From Pseudomonas asturiensis (GTDB lineage Bacteria > Pseudomonadota > Gammaproteobacteria > Pseudomonadales > Pseudomonadaceae): a DNA stretch of 64,000 nucleotides. Below the pieces are notes generated by a model. The model was given only the letters and a program-made list of their open reading frames with translations. It ran no database searches and was not told the DNA's origin. The stretch spans positions 62,001-126,000 of the forward strand of contig NZ_FRDA01000017.1 of the NCBI RefSeq assembly GCF_900143095.1, given 5' to 3'. Of the stretch, positions 9,901 through 17,126 are shown piece after piece. Numbering within the stretch: position 1 is the stretch's first letter; every line of letters starts with the position of its first letter. A program made the translations under genes and the position numbers.

Positions 9901-10177
9901 GTCGCAACTCTTGCAGGGCATGGGGGCTCGTGCCGAGACACTGGAAGATTTTCTGCACGTGCGTGTCAATGGCGTCGGCACACAGCCGGTCTCGACCATT
10001 GAAGTCGGCCTGGATGCCGGGCACCCGAGCCAGAGCATAGAGCTGGCCGGCGTCGATCTGGCCGCGCAGTTCGGCGTCGCACCCGGTGCCGGTGGCTGGA
10101 TAGCAGGCGGTCCAGACACCGCGACCATCATCAACGGCATGTTGGGGGATCATTCATTGAAGGCGGATGTGGTGTAG
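6965..10177 (+). CDS. RTX adhesin with LapA-type retention module and von Willebrand A domain, type I secretion substrate
   Basis: A 1070-residue predicted surface adhesin. Residues 1-75 form a LapA-type retention module (MANVIGTVLRVASDVFAV, then SVGDRVFVGEQVQ and LTLGRDSRVLLEG). About 169-212 is a proline-rich spacer of EPPV-like repeats. Residues 365-560 are a vWA domain with an intact MIDAS start (D371, S373, S375 in DNSES) and a later GNGTDYDAAL loop. A cadherin/VCBS-like part follows, then RTX nonapeptides at 912-955 (GNDRLSGGNGNDVLIGG) and a C-terminal secretion tail. Start: ATG at 6965 with GGAGAAG upstream. Odd points: no di-alanine (TAAG/PAAG) LapG site in the first 200 residues, and two cysteines (C215, C231), which are rare in RTX adhesins. 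It is far smaller than LapA (over 5000 aa). Export by the divergent operon is inferred. Confidence 0.88.
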   Translation: MANVIGTVLRVASDVFAVADDGSRRNLSVGDRVFVGEQVQAGPEGGIAIRLESGRELTLGRDSRVLLEGSLLEGQAPHVETLDPLTPTLGVVTISDPESVSEPASDADGGGHTVVMLSEAGGEVLPVIGFATEGLVMTPIFPEVPDDFARGRGFGGTPPEQVTPPLPELPIVEPPVIEPPVIEPPITEPPVTEPPVQPPIEPPVEPPVEPPADHCVSVSGSQLTLNEANLCGGSDPDPAALTQHGSFIVTAVDGLQSLVVGGIEIIRAGVVMDFSQPAPTALGNSLSITGYDPVSGQVSYSYTLLNPLAHPDGEGANALGERIEVVAVDSDGDIGTAQLAISIVDDQPQASDIELTITPAPLDSNLLLVIDNSESMNGASGVDGLSRLDLAKQAINQLLDQYAAMGDVRVQVVTFNSQADVLSPVWVDVATALAMVDSLEAGNGTDYDAALAGAQSAFLGAGSLSGAQNLVYFLSDGNPTLSPGHSDPNGQPDPGQGDGIDAAEQAAWTAFLDSHGIKSFAIGVGREVEHSYLDPIAHDGQTGTDTRSVIVLEPRELSAVLSGMVQGSTEGSLLTGGTFGADGGFVRGLMVDGQAYTYDRSGQGSVSGGLGQALFDSAARTLTLTTQAGGTLVVNMESGAFSYTPGSAQTPATESIGYLLSDHDGDLSAATLSINVQPSASTPAPQAFADHIITSILAPSIEVPAAALLANDHSPGGDPLSASPTVFQTGWTDAGADFSSARLNTIQFGGQADVSENRVKDLQRSDFHITHAATATLLLSGYLGAWQGDTFNHQDLYSVELKAGEALTIDTRQLSDQVGLAWQMDDGEFHSLAADGSFTASEDNVYRLILIHQPDPGVANEGLDYQLGLSIDYRQTNTTPDYQGSYTVEDAHGGRDSAAVSIDFQHGPSLIGTQGDDVLLAASGNDRLSGGNGNDVLIGGPGDDVLTGGEGQDRFMWLAGDTGHDRVTDFSVGVDTLDLSQLLQGMGARAETLEDFLHVRVNGVGTQPVSTIEVGLDAGHPSQSIELAGVDLAAQFGVAPGAGGWIAGGPDTATIINGMLGDHSLKADVV
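7470..7600 (+). repeat. In-frame proline-rich EPPV/EPPI repeat
   Basis: About ten imperfect copies of a 12-base unit like GAGCCGCCTGTC encode EPPV, EPPI and EPPVT variants in the adhesin. Codons vary between copies. Such spacers usually act as rigid stalks, here between the retention module and the extracellular domains. The direct repeats could change copy number by slippage in steps of four residues. Confidence 0.85.
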
Positions 10178-10203
10178 TGGCCCGGTTCAGGCACAGCGCT
10201 GTA

Positions 10204-10220
10204 TCGCGGCAAACCCGCGA
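10204..10220 (+). terminator. Weak hairpin after the adhesin gene
   Basis: TCGCGG/CCGCGA six-base stem with a five-base loop, 26 bases after the adhesin stop. There is no T-run after it, so it is at best part of a factor-dependent terminator between the convergent adhesin and DUF454 genes. Confidence 0.25.
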
Positions 10221-10317
10221 GTGCGGACGGCGGTTATTCAGTCAGTTACGCTGTGTTTCTGCTCACGAAAGCGCGCTCAGTCGGTGGAGGTGTTGAGGTT
10301 TACCACGCCCCAGCATC

Positions 10318-10719
10318 TCAACCCCGACGCAACGTCTTCTGCCTGAGAATATAAACCGTCACCAGCACTGCACTGAGCAACATGAAGCCACGTGCCCAAG
10401 GCAGGGGAACCAGATAGCAGGACAGGCCGATGCTGGCCCACATGGTGCCAATCGCGTAAACCTTGCCCTTCAAGGGAATGCCGCGACCTTCCAGGTAATC
10501 CCGGATCCACGGACCGAGCCGTTTGTGGTTGACCAGCCAGTTGTAGAAACGAGGGGAGCTGCGAGCGAAACACGCGGCAGCCAACAGCAGAAAGGGGGTG
10601 GTGGGCAATACCGGCAGCACAATCCCGATGACGCCCAGTGCCACGCTCAGCCAGCCAACGGCCAGCAAAAAGTAGCGCACCGACCGATGACGGCTGGTGC
10701 GCGATGACGCCTGCGCCAT
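10318..10719 (-). CDS. DUF454 / YbaN-family inner-membrane protein
   Basis: A 133-residue small membrane protein of the YbaN (DUF454) family, function unknown. The family block LGVIGIVLPVLPTTPFLLLA is at about residues 27-46, followed by ACFARSSPRFYNWLVNH and LGPWIRDYLEGRGIPLKGK. There are three or four hydrophobic segments, two in the N-terminal third and a pair at about 88-125. It starts 10 bases after the stop of the UPF0149 gene, so the two are probably one transcript. Family assignment is firm; no role is claimed. Confidence 0.88.
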   Translation of the reverse strand: MAQASSRTSRHRSVRYFLLAVGWLSVALGVIGIVLPVLPTTPFLLLAAACFARSSPRFYNWLVNHKRLGPWIRDYLEGRGIPLKGKVYAIGTMWASIGLSCYLVPLPWARGFMLLSAVLVTVYILRQKTLRRG

Positions 10720-10729
10720 AGGCGCGGAC

Positions 10730-11317
10730 TCAGTGATGGCGGGGCTTGAGGATCGCCGGCTTTTCGTCCGGGGCCTGACACAGCAGGTACAGGGCGGTAA
10801 GGGCCTCGGGGATCTGCACGATCATGTCGTCCATCAGGTTGGCGTCCTGAGCGATATCGGAGAACTCCGGTTGCTCGTCGAACAGGCCTGAGCCGACCAT
10901 AATCGGCAGCAGCATTTCGCTGACTTCTTCCTCGGCGCTTTCGAACCAAGCGTTTTCACGCAGGAACACGCCTTCCATGAAGCCGATGCACCAGCCACGC
11001 AGGTCCGAATCGTCCGGGTCATCGCCCAGATCCAGATCGCAAGGCAGTTCGAACTCTTCGTCCGACGCCAGTTGACGGGAGATATGCGCCTGCAGCGCAA
11101 CCAGCGTGGCTTCGATTTCCACACGCTGTGCGTCGCTCGCGTAGTGCGGCGGCTCGGAGAACAGGGCGTCGATCCACTCGCGCTCCGGTACTTGCTCGGA
11201 ACAGATAGACAGGGCGGTCAGGTAGCCATGAGCGGCCACGTAGTCCAGTGCTTCTTCGTGCAGTTCATCTGCATCGAGGAAGACTTGCAGGCGGGTTAGT
11301 TGCTCAGCGAAGGACAT
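10730..11317 (-). CDS. UPF0149 / YecA-YgfB family protein
   Basis: A 195-residue acidic protein of the UPF0149 family. It shows the family's C-terminal helices with SDLRGWCIGFMEGVFLREN near residue 115 and an NLMDDMIVQIPEALTALYLL block near 165. The reading frame is open to 11392, but the ATG at 11317 starts the family-typical MSFAEQLTRLQVFLDADEL and has AAGGTAG upstream. It lacks the C-terminal SEC-C zinc motif found on YecA. Function unknown; it heads a two-gene unit with the DUF454 gene. Confidence 0.85.
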   Translation of the reverse strand: MSFAEQLTRLQVFLDADELHEEALDYVAAHGYLTALSICSEQVPEREWIDALFSEPPHYASDAQRVEIEATLVALQAHISRQLASDEEFELPCDLDLGDDPDDSDLRGWCIGFMEGVFLRENAWFESAEEEVSEMLLPIMVGSGLFDEQPEFSDIAQDANLMDDMIVQIPEALTALYLLCQAPDEKPAILKPRHH

Positions 11318-11493
11318 GGACGCACTACCTTGAAAATAAACGATGCTGAATTCTAGGCCCTGAGCGTCTGTGGCGCCAGCGCGAAGGCCCAATGCAGTTA
11401 ATTTCGACCACTCATGTCCCAGTCATCCTTTGCCTGTGAGTGCTCGGGTATACTCCCCCGTTTTGCAGTGCAGCAGGACAATCTGGGGTTTTT

Positions 11494-13623
11494 ATGCTCG
11501 AACAGGCACAACGCGTACTTAAAGACATCTTCGGCTACGACAGCTTCCGTGGTCGCCAGGGTGCCATTATCGAACGTGTAGCCAACGGCGGCGATGCACT
11601 GGTGCTGATGCCTACTGGCGGCGGCAAGTCCCTGTGTTTTCAAGTGCCCGGCCTGTTGCGCGACGGTCTGTGCGTCGTGGTTTCGCCGCTGATCGCCTTG
11701 ATGGACGATCAGGTGGCGACCCTTGATGAGCTGGGCGTTTCTGCGGCCGCGCTCAACTCCACGCTCAGCGCCGAGCAGCAGCGCGACCTGGCCAACCGGA
11801 TTCGCCAGGGCGAAGTCAAAATGCTGTACCTGGCGCCGGAACGTCTCGTCCAGCCGCGCATGCTGTCCTTTCTGCAGAACCTCGATATCGCGCTGTTCGC
11901 CATCGACGAAGCGCATTGCGTTTCTCAATGGGGCCACGATTTCCGGCCTGAATACCTGCAACTGGGGCAACTGGCCGAGTTGTTCCCTAGCGTGCCGCGC
12001 ATCGCGCTGACCGCCACCGCCGACAAGCGGACCCGGGAAGAAATCGTCACGCGCCTGCACCTGCAGAGTGCGGAGCGCTTCCTGTCCAGCTTCGACCGGC
12101 CCAACATCTTTTATCGCATCGTGCCCAAGGAATCGCCACGCAAGCAGTTGCTGGCATTCCTGTCCGAGCGTCGCAGCGATGCTGGTATCGTTTACTGCCT
12201 GTCGCGCAAAAAAGTCGACGAAGTGGCGGTTTTCCTCAGTGAAAACGGCTATCCGGCGTTGCCGTACCACGCAGGCCTGCCTTCGGAAACCCGTGCGGCG
12301 AACCAGAAACGCTTCCTTAATGAGGAAGGCTTGATCATGGTCGCGACCATCGCGTTCGGCATGGGTATCGACAAACCCAACGTACGTTTCGTCGCGCACA
12401 TGGACCTGCCCAAGTCGCTGGAAGCCTACTATCAGGAAACCGGCCGGGCAGGGCGCGACGGTCTGCCTGCCGATGCCTGGATGGCCTACGGCCTGCAGGA
12501 CGTGCTGATGCTCAAGCAGATGCTGCAGAATTCCGAAGGCGATGAGCGGCACAAGCGACTGGAGCACCACAAGCTCGACGCCATGCTGGCGTTGTGCGAA
12601 GAAACCCGTTGCCGTCGCCAGACGTTGCTGGCCTATTTCGACGAAGACATGCCCAACCCGTGCGGCCATTGCGACAATTGCGTCGATGGCGTGCAGACCT
12701 GGGACGCCACCGAGCCTGCTCGCCAGGCATTGTCAGCCATTTACCGCACCGGTCAGCGCTACGGCGTCGGGCATCTGGTTGATGTCCTGCTCGGCAAGTC
12801 CAACGACAAGGTCGAAAGCTTCGGTCATCAACACCTGTCGGTGTTCGGGGTCGGGAAGGCGCGCTCTGAAAGTGAATGGCGCTCATTGTTCCGGCAACTG
12901 GTCGCGCGCGGGCTGGCAGATATCGACCTGGAAGGTTATGGCGGTCTGCGTTTGAGCGACACCTGTCGGCCACTGTTGCGCGGTGAGGTCACCCTTGAGT
13001 TGCGTCGCGATCTCAAGCCGCAGACCTCCGCCAAGAGTCATTCCGGCAGCCCCGCCAGCCAACTGGTGCGGGGCGAGGAGCGTGAGCAGTGGGAAGCCCT
13101 GCGCGCATTGCGCCGCAAGCTGGCAGAAGAACACGCCGTACCGCCTTACGTTATTTTCCCGGACTCGACCTTGCTGGAAATGCTGCGCAGCAAACCGGGC
13201 TCGATGGCCGAAATGGCCAGGGTCGGTGGTGTGGGCGCACGCAAGCTGGAGCGTTACGGCGAGGCCTTTCTGGAGGTGCTCAGCGGCAAGGCCGAAGCGC
13301 CCCGCGTGGTTGCCGACATCCGTCACGAACTGATCAGCCTGGCGCATGCCGGCATGACCCCGACGCAGATCGCCGGCCAGTTGCAGTGTTCGGAGAAGAA
13401 TGTCTACACCTTGCTTGCCGAAGCCATCGGCAAACAGCAGTTGTCCGTCGAGCAGGCGCTCGATCTTCCGGAAGACCTGCTGGGCGAGATTCAGGATGCG
13501 TTTCTGGATGGAGAGGGTGAGTTGCCACCCGTCTCGGCGGTCGCCGAGCAGTTCGTCGGCCGTGTGCCTGAAGGTGTGCTGTACTGCGTGCGGGCAGCCC
13601 TGCAATCCGAATTTGAGGTATAA
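11494..13623 (+). CDS. recQ: ATP-dependent DNA helicase RecQ
   Basis: A 709-residue 3'-5' superfamily 2 helicase that unwinds forks and recombination intermediates. Helicase motifs: MPTGGGKSLCFQ (Walker A, K45) at residue 39, IDEAHCVSQWGHDFRPEY near 137, LTATAD, and YYQETGRAGRDG (motif VI) near 312. The RQC zinc module has four cysteines between about 371 and 394 (ETRCRRQ, PCGHCDNC). A winged helix and an HRDC domain (about 530-605) follow, then a roughly 100-residue tail. The E. coli protein has 609 residues; longer RecQ with an extra C-terminal segment is usual in Pseudomonas. Start chosen at ATG 11494 (MLEQAQRVLKDIFGYDSFRG, canonical). TATACT at 11449-11454 may be its -10 box. Confidence 0.97.
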   Translation: MLEQAQRVLKDIFGYDSFRGRQGAIIERVANGGDALVLMPTGGGKSLCFQVPGLLRDGLCVVVSPLIALMDDQVATLDELGVSAAALNSTLSAEQQRDLANRIRQGEVKMLYLAPERLVQPRMLSFLQNLDIALFAIDEAHCVSQWGHDFRPEYLQLGQLAELFPSVPRIALTATADKRTREEIVTRLHLQSAERFLSSFDRPNIFYRIVPKESPRKQLLAFLSERRSDAGIVYCLSRKKVDEVAVFLSENGYPALPYHAGLPSETRAANQKRFLNEEGLIMVATIAFGMGIDKPNVRFVAHMDLPKSLEAYYQETGRAGRDGLPADAWMAYGLQDVLMLKQMLQNSEGDERHKRLEHHKLDAMLALCEETRCRRQTLLAYFDEDMPNPCGHCDNCVDGVQTWDATEPARQALSAIYRTGQRYGVGHLVDVLLGKSNDKVESFGHQHLSVFGVGKARSESEWRSLFRQLVARGLADIDLEGYGGLRLSDTCRPLLRGEVTLELRRDLKPQTSAKSHSGSPASQLVRGEEREQWEALRALRRKLAEEHAVPPYVIFPDSTLLEMLRSKPGSMAEMARVGGVGARKLERYGEAFLEVLSGKAEAPRVVADIRHELISLAHAGMTPTQIAGQLQCSEKNVYTLLAEAIGKQQLSVEQALDLPEDLLGEIQDAFLDGEGELPPVSAVAEQFVGRVPEGVLYCVRAALQSEFEV

Positions 13624-13662
13624 GGGCCTGCGACGAGACGCCACGGTCGGGCGCTTGCCTGT

Positions 13663-13692
13663 TTGCAAGGAGCATGCTTAGCTCGCTAATAG
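13663..13692 (+). promoter_or_regulatory. Predicted sigma70 promoter of slyA
   Basis: TTGCAA (13663-13668), an 18-base spacer and TAATAG (13687-13692), upstream of the ATG at 13716. The SlyA-like palindrome at 13678-13689 lies in the spacer and overlaps the -10 box. Confidence 0.45.
13678..13689. promoter_or_regulatory. Candidate SlyA operator, autoregulatory
   Basis: TTAGCTCGCTAA has perfect TTAGC/GCTAA arms and differs from the published E. coli/Salmonella SlyA consensus TTAGCAAGCTAA only at the two central bases. It sits inside the predicted slyA promoter, the position expected for autorepression. The consensus is established knowledge; binding here is inferred. Confidence 0.6.
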
Positions 13693-13715
13693 TTAGTTTT
13701 GATCACGAGTTCCTT

Positions 13716-14150
13716 ATGCCAATGACTGATGAACATCGCTTCGGGATGCAACTTGCGCATATTTCCCGAGGCTGGCGAGCCGAGCTGGACCGTCGTCTTG
13801 CCGACCTGGGGCTGTCCCAGGCCCGGTGGTTGGTGTTATTGCACCTTGCCCGTTTCGAAGAGCCGCCCACCCAACGCGAGCTGGCGCAAAGCGTCGGTGT
13901 CGAAGGACCGACCCTTGCCAGGCTGCTCGACAGTCTTGAAGGTCAGGGCCTGGTGCAGCGTCAGGCGGTCGTCGAAGACCGTCGGGCGAAGAAAATCCTG
14001 CTCTGTGATAGCGCCTTGCCGCTGATCGAGCAAATCGAAACCATTGCCAACGTTTTGCGCATCGAACTCTTCGAAGGCGTGAACGAAGAAGACCTGCGCG
14101 TGAGCATGCGCGTGCACTCGCGAATTCTGGCCAATCTCGAAAGATCCTGA
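13716..14150 (+). CDS. slyA: MarR/SlyA-family transcriptional regulator
   Basis: A 144-residue winged-helix dimer. DNA-binding region: PTQRELAQSVGVEGPTLARL (about 50-69), followed by LEGQGLVQRQAVVEDRRAKK, the wing with the conserved DRR. SlyA/MarR proteins bind palindromes and often control stress, efflux or virulence genes and themselves. The ATG at 13716 (MPMTDEHRFGMQLAHISRGW) fits homologues; a GAG lies upstream at normal spacing. The frame stays open to 13674, but that would cover the operator and promoter. A downstream FimV-like gene begins 95 bases later, so co-regulation is possible but not shown. Confidence 0.9.
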   Translation: MPMTDEHRFGMQLAHISRGWRAELDRRLADLGLSQARWLVLLHLARFEEPPTQRELAQSVGVEGPTLARLLDSLEGQGLVQRQAVVEDRRAKKILLCDSALPLIEQIETIANVLRIELFEGVNEEDLRVSMRVHSRILANLERS

Positions 14151-14245
14151 GACGAGCCTGCGGGTTCTACTCCATACTCTTGCAAGGAATAATCAAGTTC
14201 ATCGGGATAGGTGAGAAGCCTGCTGTGGTTTCCATAAGGGTTAGC

Positions 14246-16459
14246 ATGCTGAAGAGTTCTCTGGCAGGTATCGAGCGTACCGGCGACACGTGCCGCAACG
14301 TCGTCGGGCCTCGTTTATGCGCACGCTTCATGGCAGCGTCTGTCGTGGCCTCGACACTGCTGTATTCATCGTTGGCGTCGGCGTTGGGGCTTGGAGAAAT
14401 CACCCTGCATTCGGCGCTCAACCAGCCATTGAATGCCGAAATCCAGCTGCTGGAAACCGATGGCCTGAGCCCCGAGGATATCGTGGCCAGGCTGGCCTCC
14501 CCCGAGGCGTTTGCCAAGGCAGGCGTCGAACGAGGCTTCTTCCTCAACGACCTGCGTTTCACCCCGGTCCTGCGTGGCGGACGTGGCGTGATCCGGGTGG
14601 TTTCAAACAAGCCGGTGACCGAACCCTACCTGAGTTTCCTGGTGCAACTGGCCCGGCCCAACGGCGATCTGTTGCACGAGTACACCGTGCTGCTCGACCC
14701 TGCGACTTCACCTGAAGGACTGGCCGCAACCCGCAGCCGTAACTCGCAGCGCTCGGCCTCTGCCGCGACGCCTGAGTCGCGCATGCCCGTCGCGCCACCA
14801 GCTGCTGTGCAGGGCAAACGTTACACCGTGGCCAGCGGCGACACCCTCAACGGCATTGCCGGTCGGTTGCAGGGGCCAGGCAGCAAGGTGTCGGCCAGCC
14901 AGTTGGCTGACGGTATCCGTCTGCTCAACCCGCAGGTCTTCAGCAAGGGCGCCAGTTCCGGGCTCAGCATTGGCCAGGATTTGCTGCTGCCTGATTCGGC
15001 TGTATTGCCCAGTCCCGCCGCGCCCGCTGCCAGTTCGGCAGCGCCTGCTCCCCGGTCTGCCGAGCTTGCAAAGACCGCCGAGCAAGTAAGTGCTGCGACA
15101 CTTCAGACCCAGCAATTGGCGCAATCAGTCGAGGACCTCAAGACCCAGGCCCAGGCGCTTCAAGAACAGATCATCGGCAAGGACAAGCAGATCGCAGCCC
15201 TGCGCGCCGACCTGCTCCAGGCTCAGTCGAAACCGCAACCCGTTGCTGCGGCACCTGCGCCTGCATCCACGCCCGCGCAGACGCCGGTGCCGGTCGCTTC
15301 GCAACCGGTGGCCGTGACGGCTGACGAGCCTTTTGTCAGCGTGCCGGTTCTGCTGGCTGCCTTGCTTATCGTCTTGCTGCTCCTTGCGTTTGCCTACACC
15401 AGACGACGTCAGCAGCGTGATCAGTCTGCAGCGCCTGCCGCTGCGCCGGACGACCCCCTGATCAAGCCTGCGCAGAGCACCATTCTTCCGGTTTACGAAG
15501 TGCCGACGGTTGCGCCGCAGCCAGTGGCCACGCCTGGTCCGATCAAAGCAGCGTCGTCGCAGCGAATGGCGGGCACGACGCCTGACGCGCTGGACGGTGT
15601 CAGCATCTATATCGCTTACGGGCGGTTCAGTGAGGCCATTGGTATCTTGCGCAGCGCGTCGCAAAAGCAGCCCGAACGGGAAGACATCCGCGTCAGGCTG
15701 CTTGAGTTGCTGGCCGAACAGAACGACAGCGACGGTTTTGCCCGTGAAGAAGCGTCGGCCCTGGAGCACGGTGTATCGCCCCAGACCATTGAGGTGATCC
15801 GCGACCGATACCCTCATTTAAAGAGCCAGGAAACGATAGCCGCTTCAGCCGCTGTATCAGCTGTGGTCGCAGCTTCCGCGCTGTCGCTGGGCAAGAGCGA
15901 CGCCGTGTCAGGCCAACCTGCCACGCCCGGGCCTGCCGAGCAGCAAATCGAGCAACTGGACGAGACCACCGCAGCAGCGCTCAACCCGGAACCTTCCGAC
16001 GAGTTTCAGTTGAATCTGGACGAGCTTTCGATGGATGCCGAGTGGGATCTGGTTGACCCGTTCGACTCGCCGCCCGTCCGGACCAAGCCTGTCGTAGCGC
16101 CTGAAGTTGATCCGGAGTTTTCTTCTGACCTGAATCAACTGCCGGAAGTATTCGAGCTGTCCGATGAGCAATTCCTCAGCGACTTCTCCGAGACGGATGA
16201 GATTGATCCGATTGAGGTGGTCCCGCCGTCGGGTGGCGAGGACCTGAGCGACGATTTCCTCGACAGCTTCATGAGCGACGATTCGGACTTCGATTTGCTG
16301 GATCTTGAAGAGCCGCCGTTGAGCCCGATCAATCAGGCTCAGGTGTTGATTGACGAAGGCGAGATCGAATCTGCCAGGGCGATGTTGCTGCAGGTCATTG
16401 CCGAGTCAGACGAAGAGCACAAAGACCTGGCGCGGGAACTGCTGGCGAGCATCAACTGA
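14246..16459 (+). CDS. FimV-like protein with LysM domain (second FimV paralogue)
   Basis: A 737-residue inner-membrane protein with the FimV layout: N-terminal hydrophobic signal ending near SLASALGLGEI, the conserved FimV N-domain (LGEITLHSALNQPLNAEIQL, FFLNDLRFTPVL), a LysM domain at about 190-250 (YTVASGDTLNGIAGRL), a coiled coil (about 270-325), a membrane segment (about 365-387), an acidic cytoplasmic region and the FimV C-terminal TPR-like block (NQAQVLIDEGEIESARAMLL). FimV organises polar pilus machinery in P. aeruginosa. A clearer FimV is at 50810, so this is a paralogue, perhaps a HubP/TspA-type hub with a different client. Start taken at ATG 14246 after ATAAGGG; a TTG at 14180 is possible. 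Confidence 0.8.
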   Translation: MLKSSLAGIERTGDTCRNVVGPRLCARFMAASVVASTLLYSSLASALGLGEITLHSALNQPLNAEIQLLETDGLSPEDIVARLASPEAFAKAGVERGFFLNDLRFTPVLRGGRGVIRVVSNKPVTEPYLSFLVQLARPNGDLLHEYTVLLDPATSPEGLAATRSRNSQRSASAATPESRMPVAPPAAVQGKRYTVASGDTLNGIAGRLQGPGSKVSASQLADGIRLLNPQVFSKGASSGLSIGQDLLLPDSAVLPSPAAPAASSAAPAPRSAELAKTAEQVSAATLQTQQLAQSVEDLKTQAQALQEQIIGKDKQIAALRADLLQAQSKPQPVAAAPAPASTPAQTPVPVASQPVAVTADEPFVSVPVLLAALLIVLLLLAFAYTRRRQQRDQSAAPAAAPDDPLIKPAQSTILPVYEVPTVAPQPVATPGPIKAASSQRMAGTTPDALDGVSIYIAYGRFSEAIGILRSASQKQPEREDIRVRLLELLAEQNDSDGFAREEASALEHGVSPQTIEVIRDRYPHLKSQETIAASAAVSAVVAASALSLGKSDAVSGQPATPGPAEQQIEQLDETTAAALNPEPSDEFQLNLDELSMDAEWDLVDPFDSPPVRTKPVVAPEVDPEFSSDLNQLPEVFELSDEQFLSDFSETDEIDPIEVVPPSGGEDLSDDFLDSFMSDDSDFDLLDLEEPPLSPINQAQVLIDEGEIESARAMLLQVIAESDEEHKDLARELLASIN

Positions 16460-16517
16460 CAGGCAGATAGAACGGTGTGAGAAACGCCTCGATGCCAGGC
16501 ATCAGCGCCAGCCCTTT

Positions 16518-16598
16518 CGCGAGCAAGCTCGCTCCCACGAAGGCTCTTTCATTCAGCACGTTATGTTTGTCTGGCGGGAGCGAATTCTCTCCCGCCAG
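16518..16598. repeat. REP-like palindromic elements
   Basis: Two adjacent palindromes in the gap between the FimV-like gene and the convergent PA2817-like gene. The first (16518-16538) contains CGAGCAAGCTCGCTCCCAC, close to the common Pseudomonas REP core. The second (16571-16598) is a 28-base near-perfect palindrome with arms CTGGCGGGAG and CTCCCGCCAG around GAATTC. Such elements occur in hundreds of copies in these genomes and often act as terminators or gyrase sites. Confidence 0.65.
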
Positions 16599-16619
16599 GC
16601 TGTGAGGCGTAGGTGTCGC

Positions 16620-17030
16620 TCAGTGCTTGCTGCCTTGCGTCGACATGGTCAGGAACTGCTTTTCCTGGTTCCAGTCGAACGGTTCGTCGTTCTCTTGCGC
16701 CTCGTAGCGGCGTTCTTCGAGTGCCTGATAGAGAGCGATTTCGTCGTCCGGCATGAAGTGCAGGCAGTCGCCTGCGAAGAACCACAGCAGGTCGCGCGGC
16801 ACCAGATGGGCAATCTGCGGGTAGCGCTGGATCACCTGACACAGGATGTCCTGGCCCAGGTACTGGCTTTCGATAGGGTCCTGCGGCAATAGCTCGACCA
16901 GCTCGTCGAAGCGCTCCATGAACAGCGCATGGCTTTCCTCGGGAACCTGCTCGGCCTCGCCCAGCGCGACCAGAATACTGCGCAGGTGCGCAAGCAGACC
17001 GAGAGTGTGGTCGAGTGTGGCGTCGGCCAT
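16620..17030 (-). CDS. Conserved hypothetical protein, PA2817 family
   Basis: A 136-residue acidic protein that I recognise as the small gene next to fadE in pseudomonads (PA2817 in PAO1, from memory). It has no signal peptide or membrane segment. Visible features are an N-terminal helix rich in LGLLAHLRSILVAL, an ELLPQDPIESQYLGQDIL stretch, and VPRDLLWFFAGDCLHFMPDD near residue 80. No catalytic motif is evident. It lies downstream of fadE on the same strand with a gap of 96 bases. Confidence 0.8.
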   Translation of the reverse strand: MADATLDHTLGLLAHLRSILVALGEAEQVPEESHALFMERFDELVELLPQDPIESQYLGQDILCQVIQRYPQIAHLVPRDLLWFFAGDCLHFMPDDEIALYQALEERRYEAQENDEPFDWNQEKQFLTMSTQGSKH

Positions 17031-17126
17031 GATGTAATCCTCAAATGCAAAAACAGGCGCGAGAGTATAAAGCTCTGCGCGCCTGTTTTGTGGATCAACT
17101 GACCTGCTGGGGCCAGCTGCGGCAAA

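Noticed and set aside
8519..10153. A 544-codon open frame antisense to the adhesin
   Set aside because: The plus strand has coherent vWA and RTX domains; the antisense frame has no recognisable domain or ribosome site.
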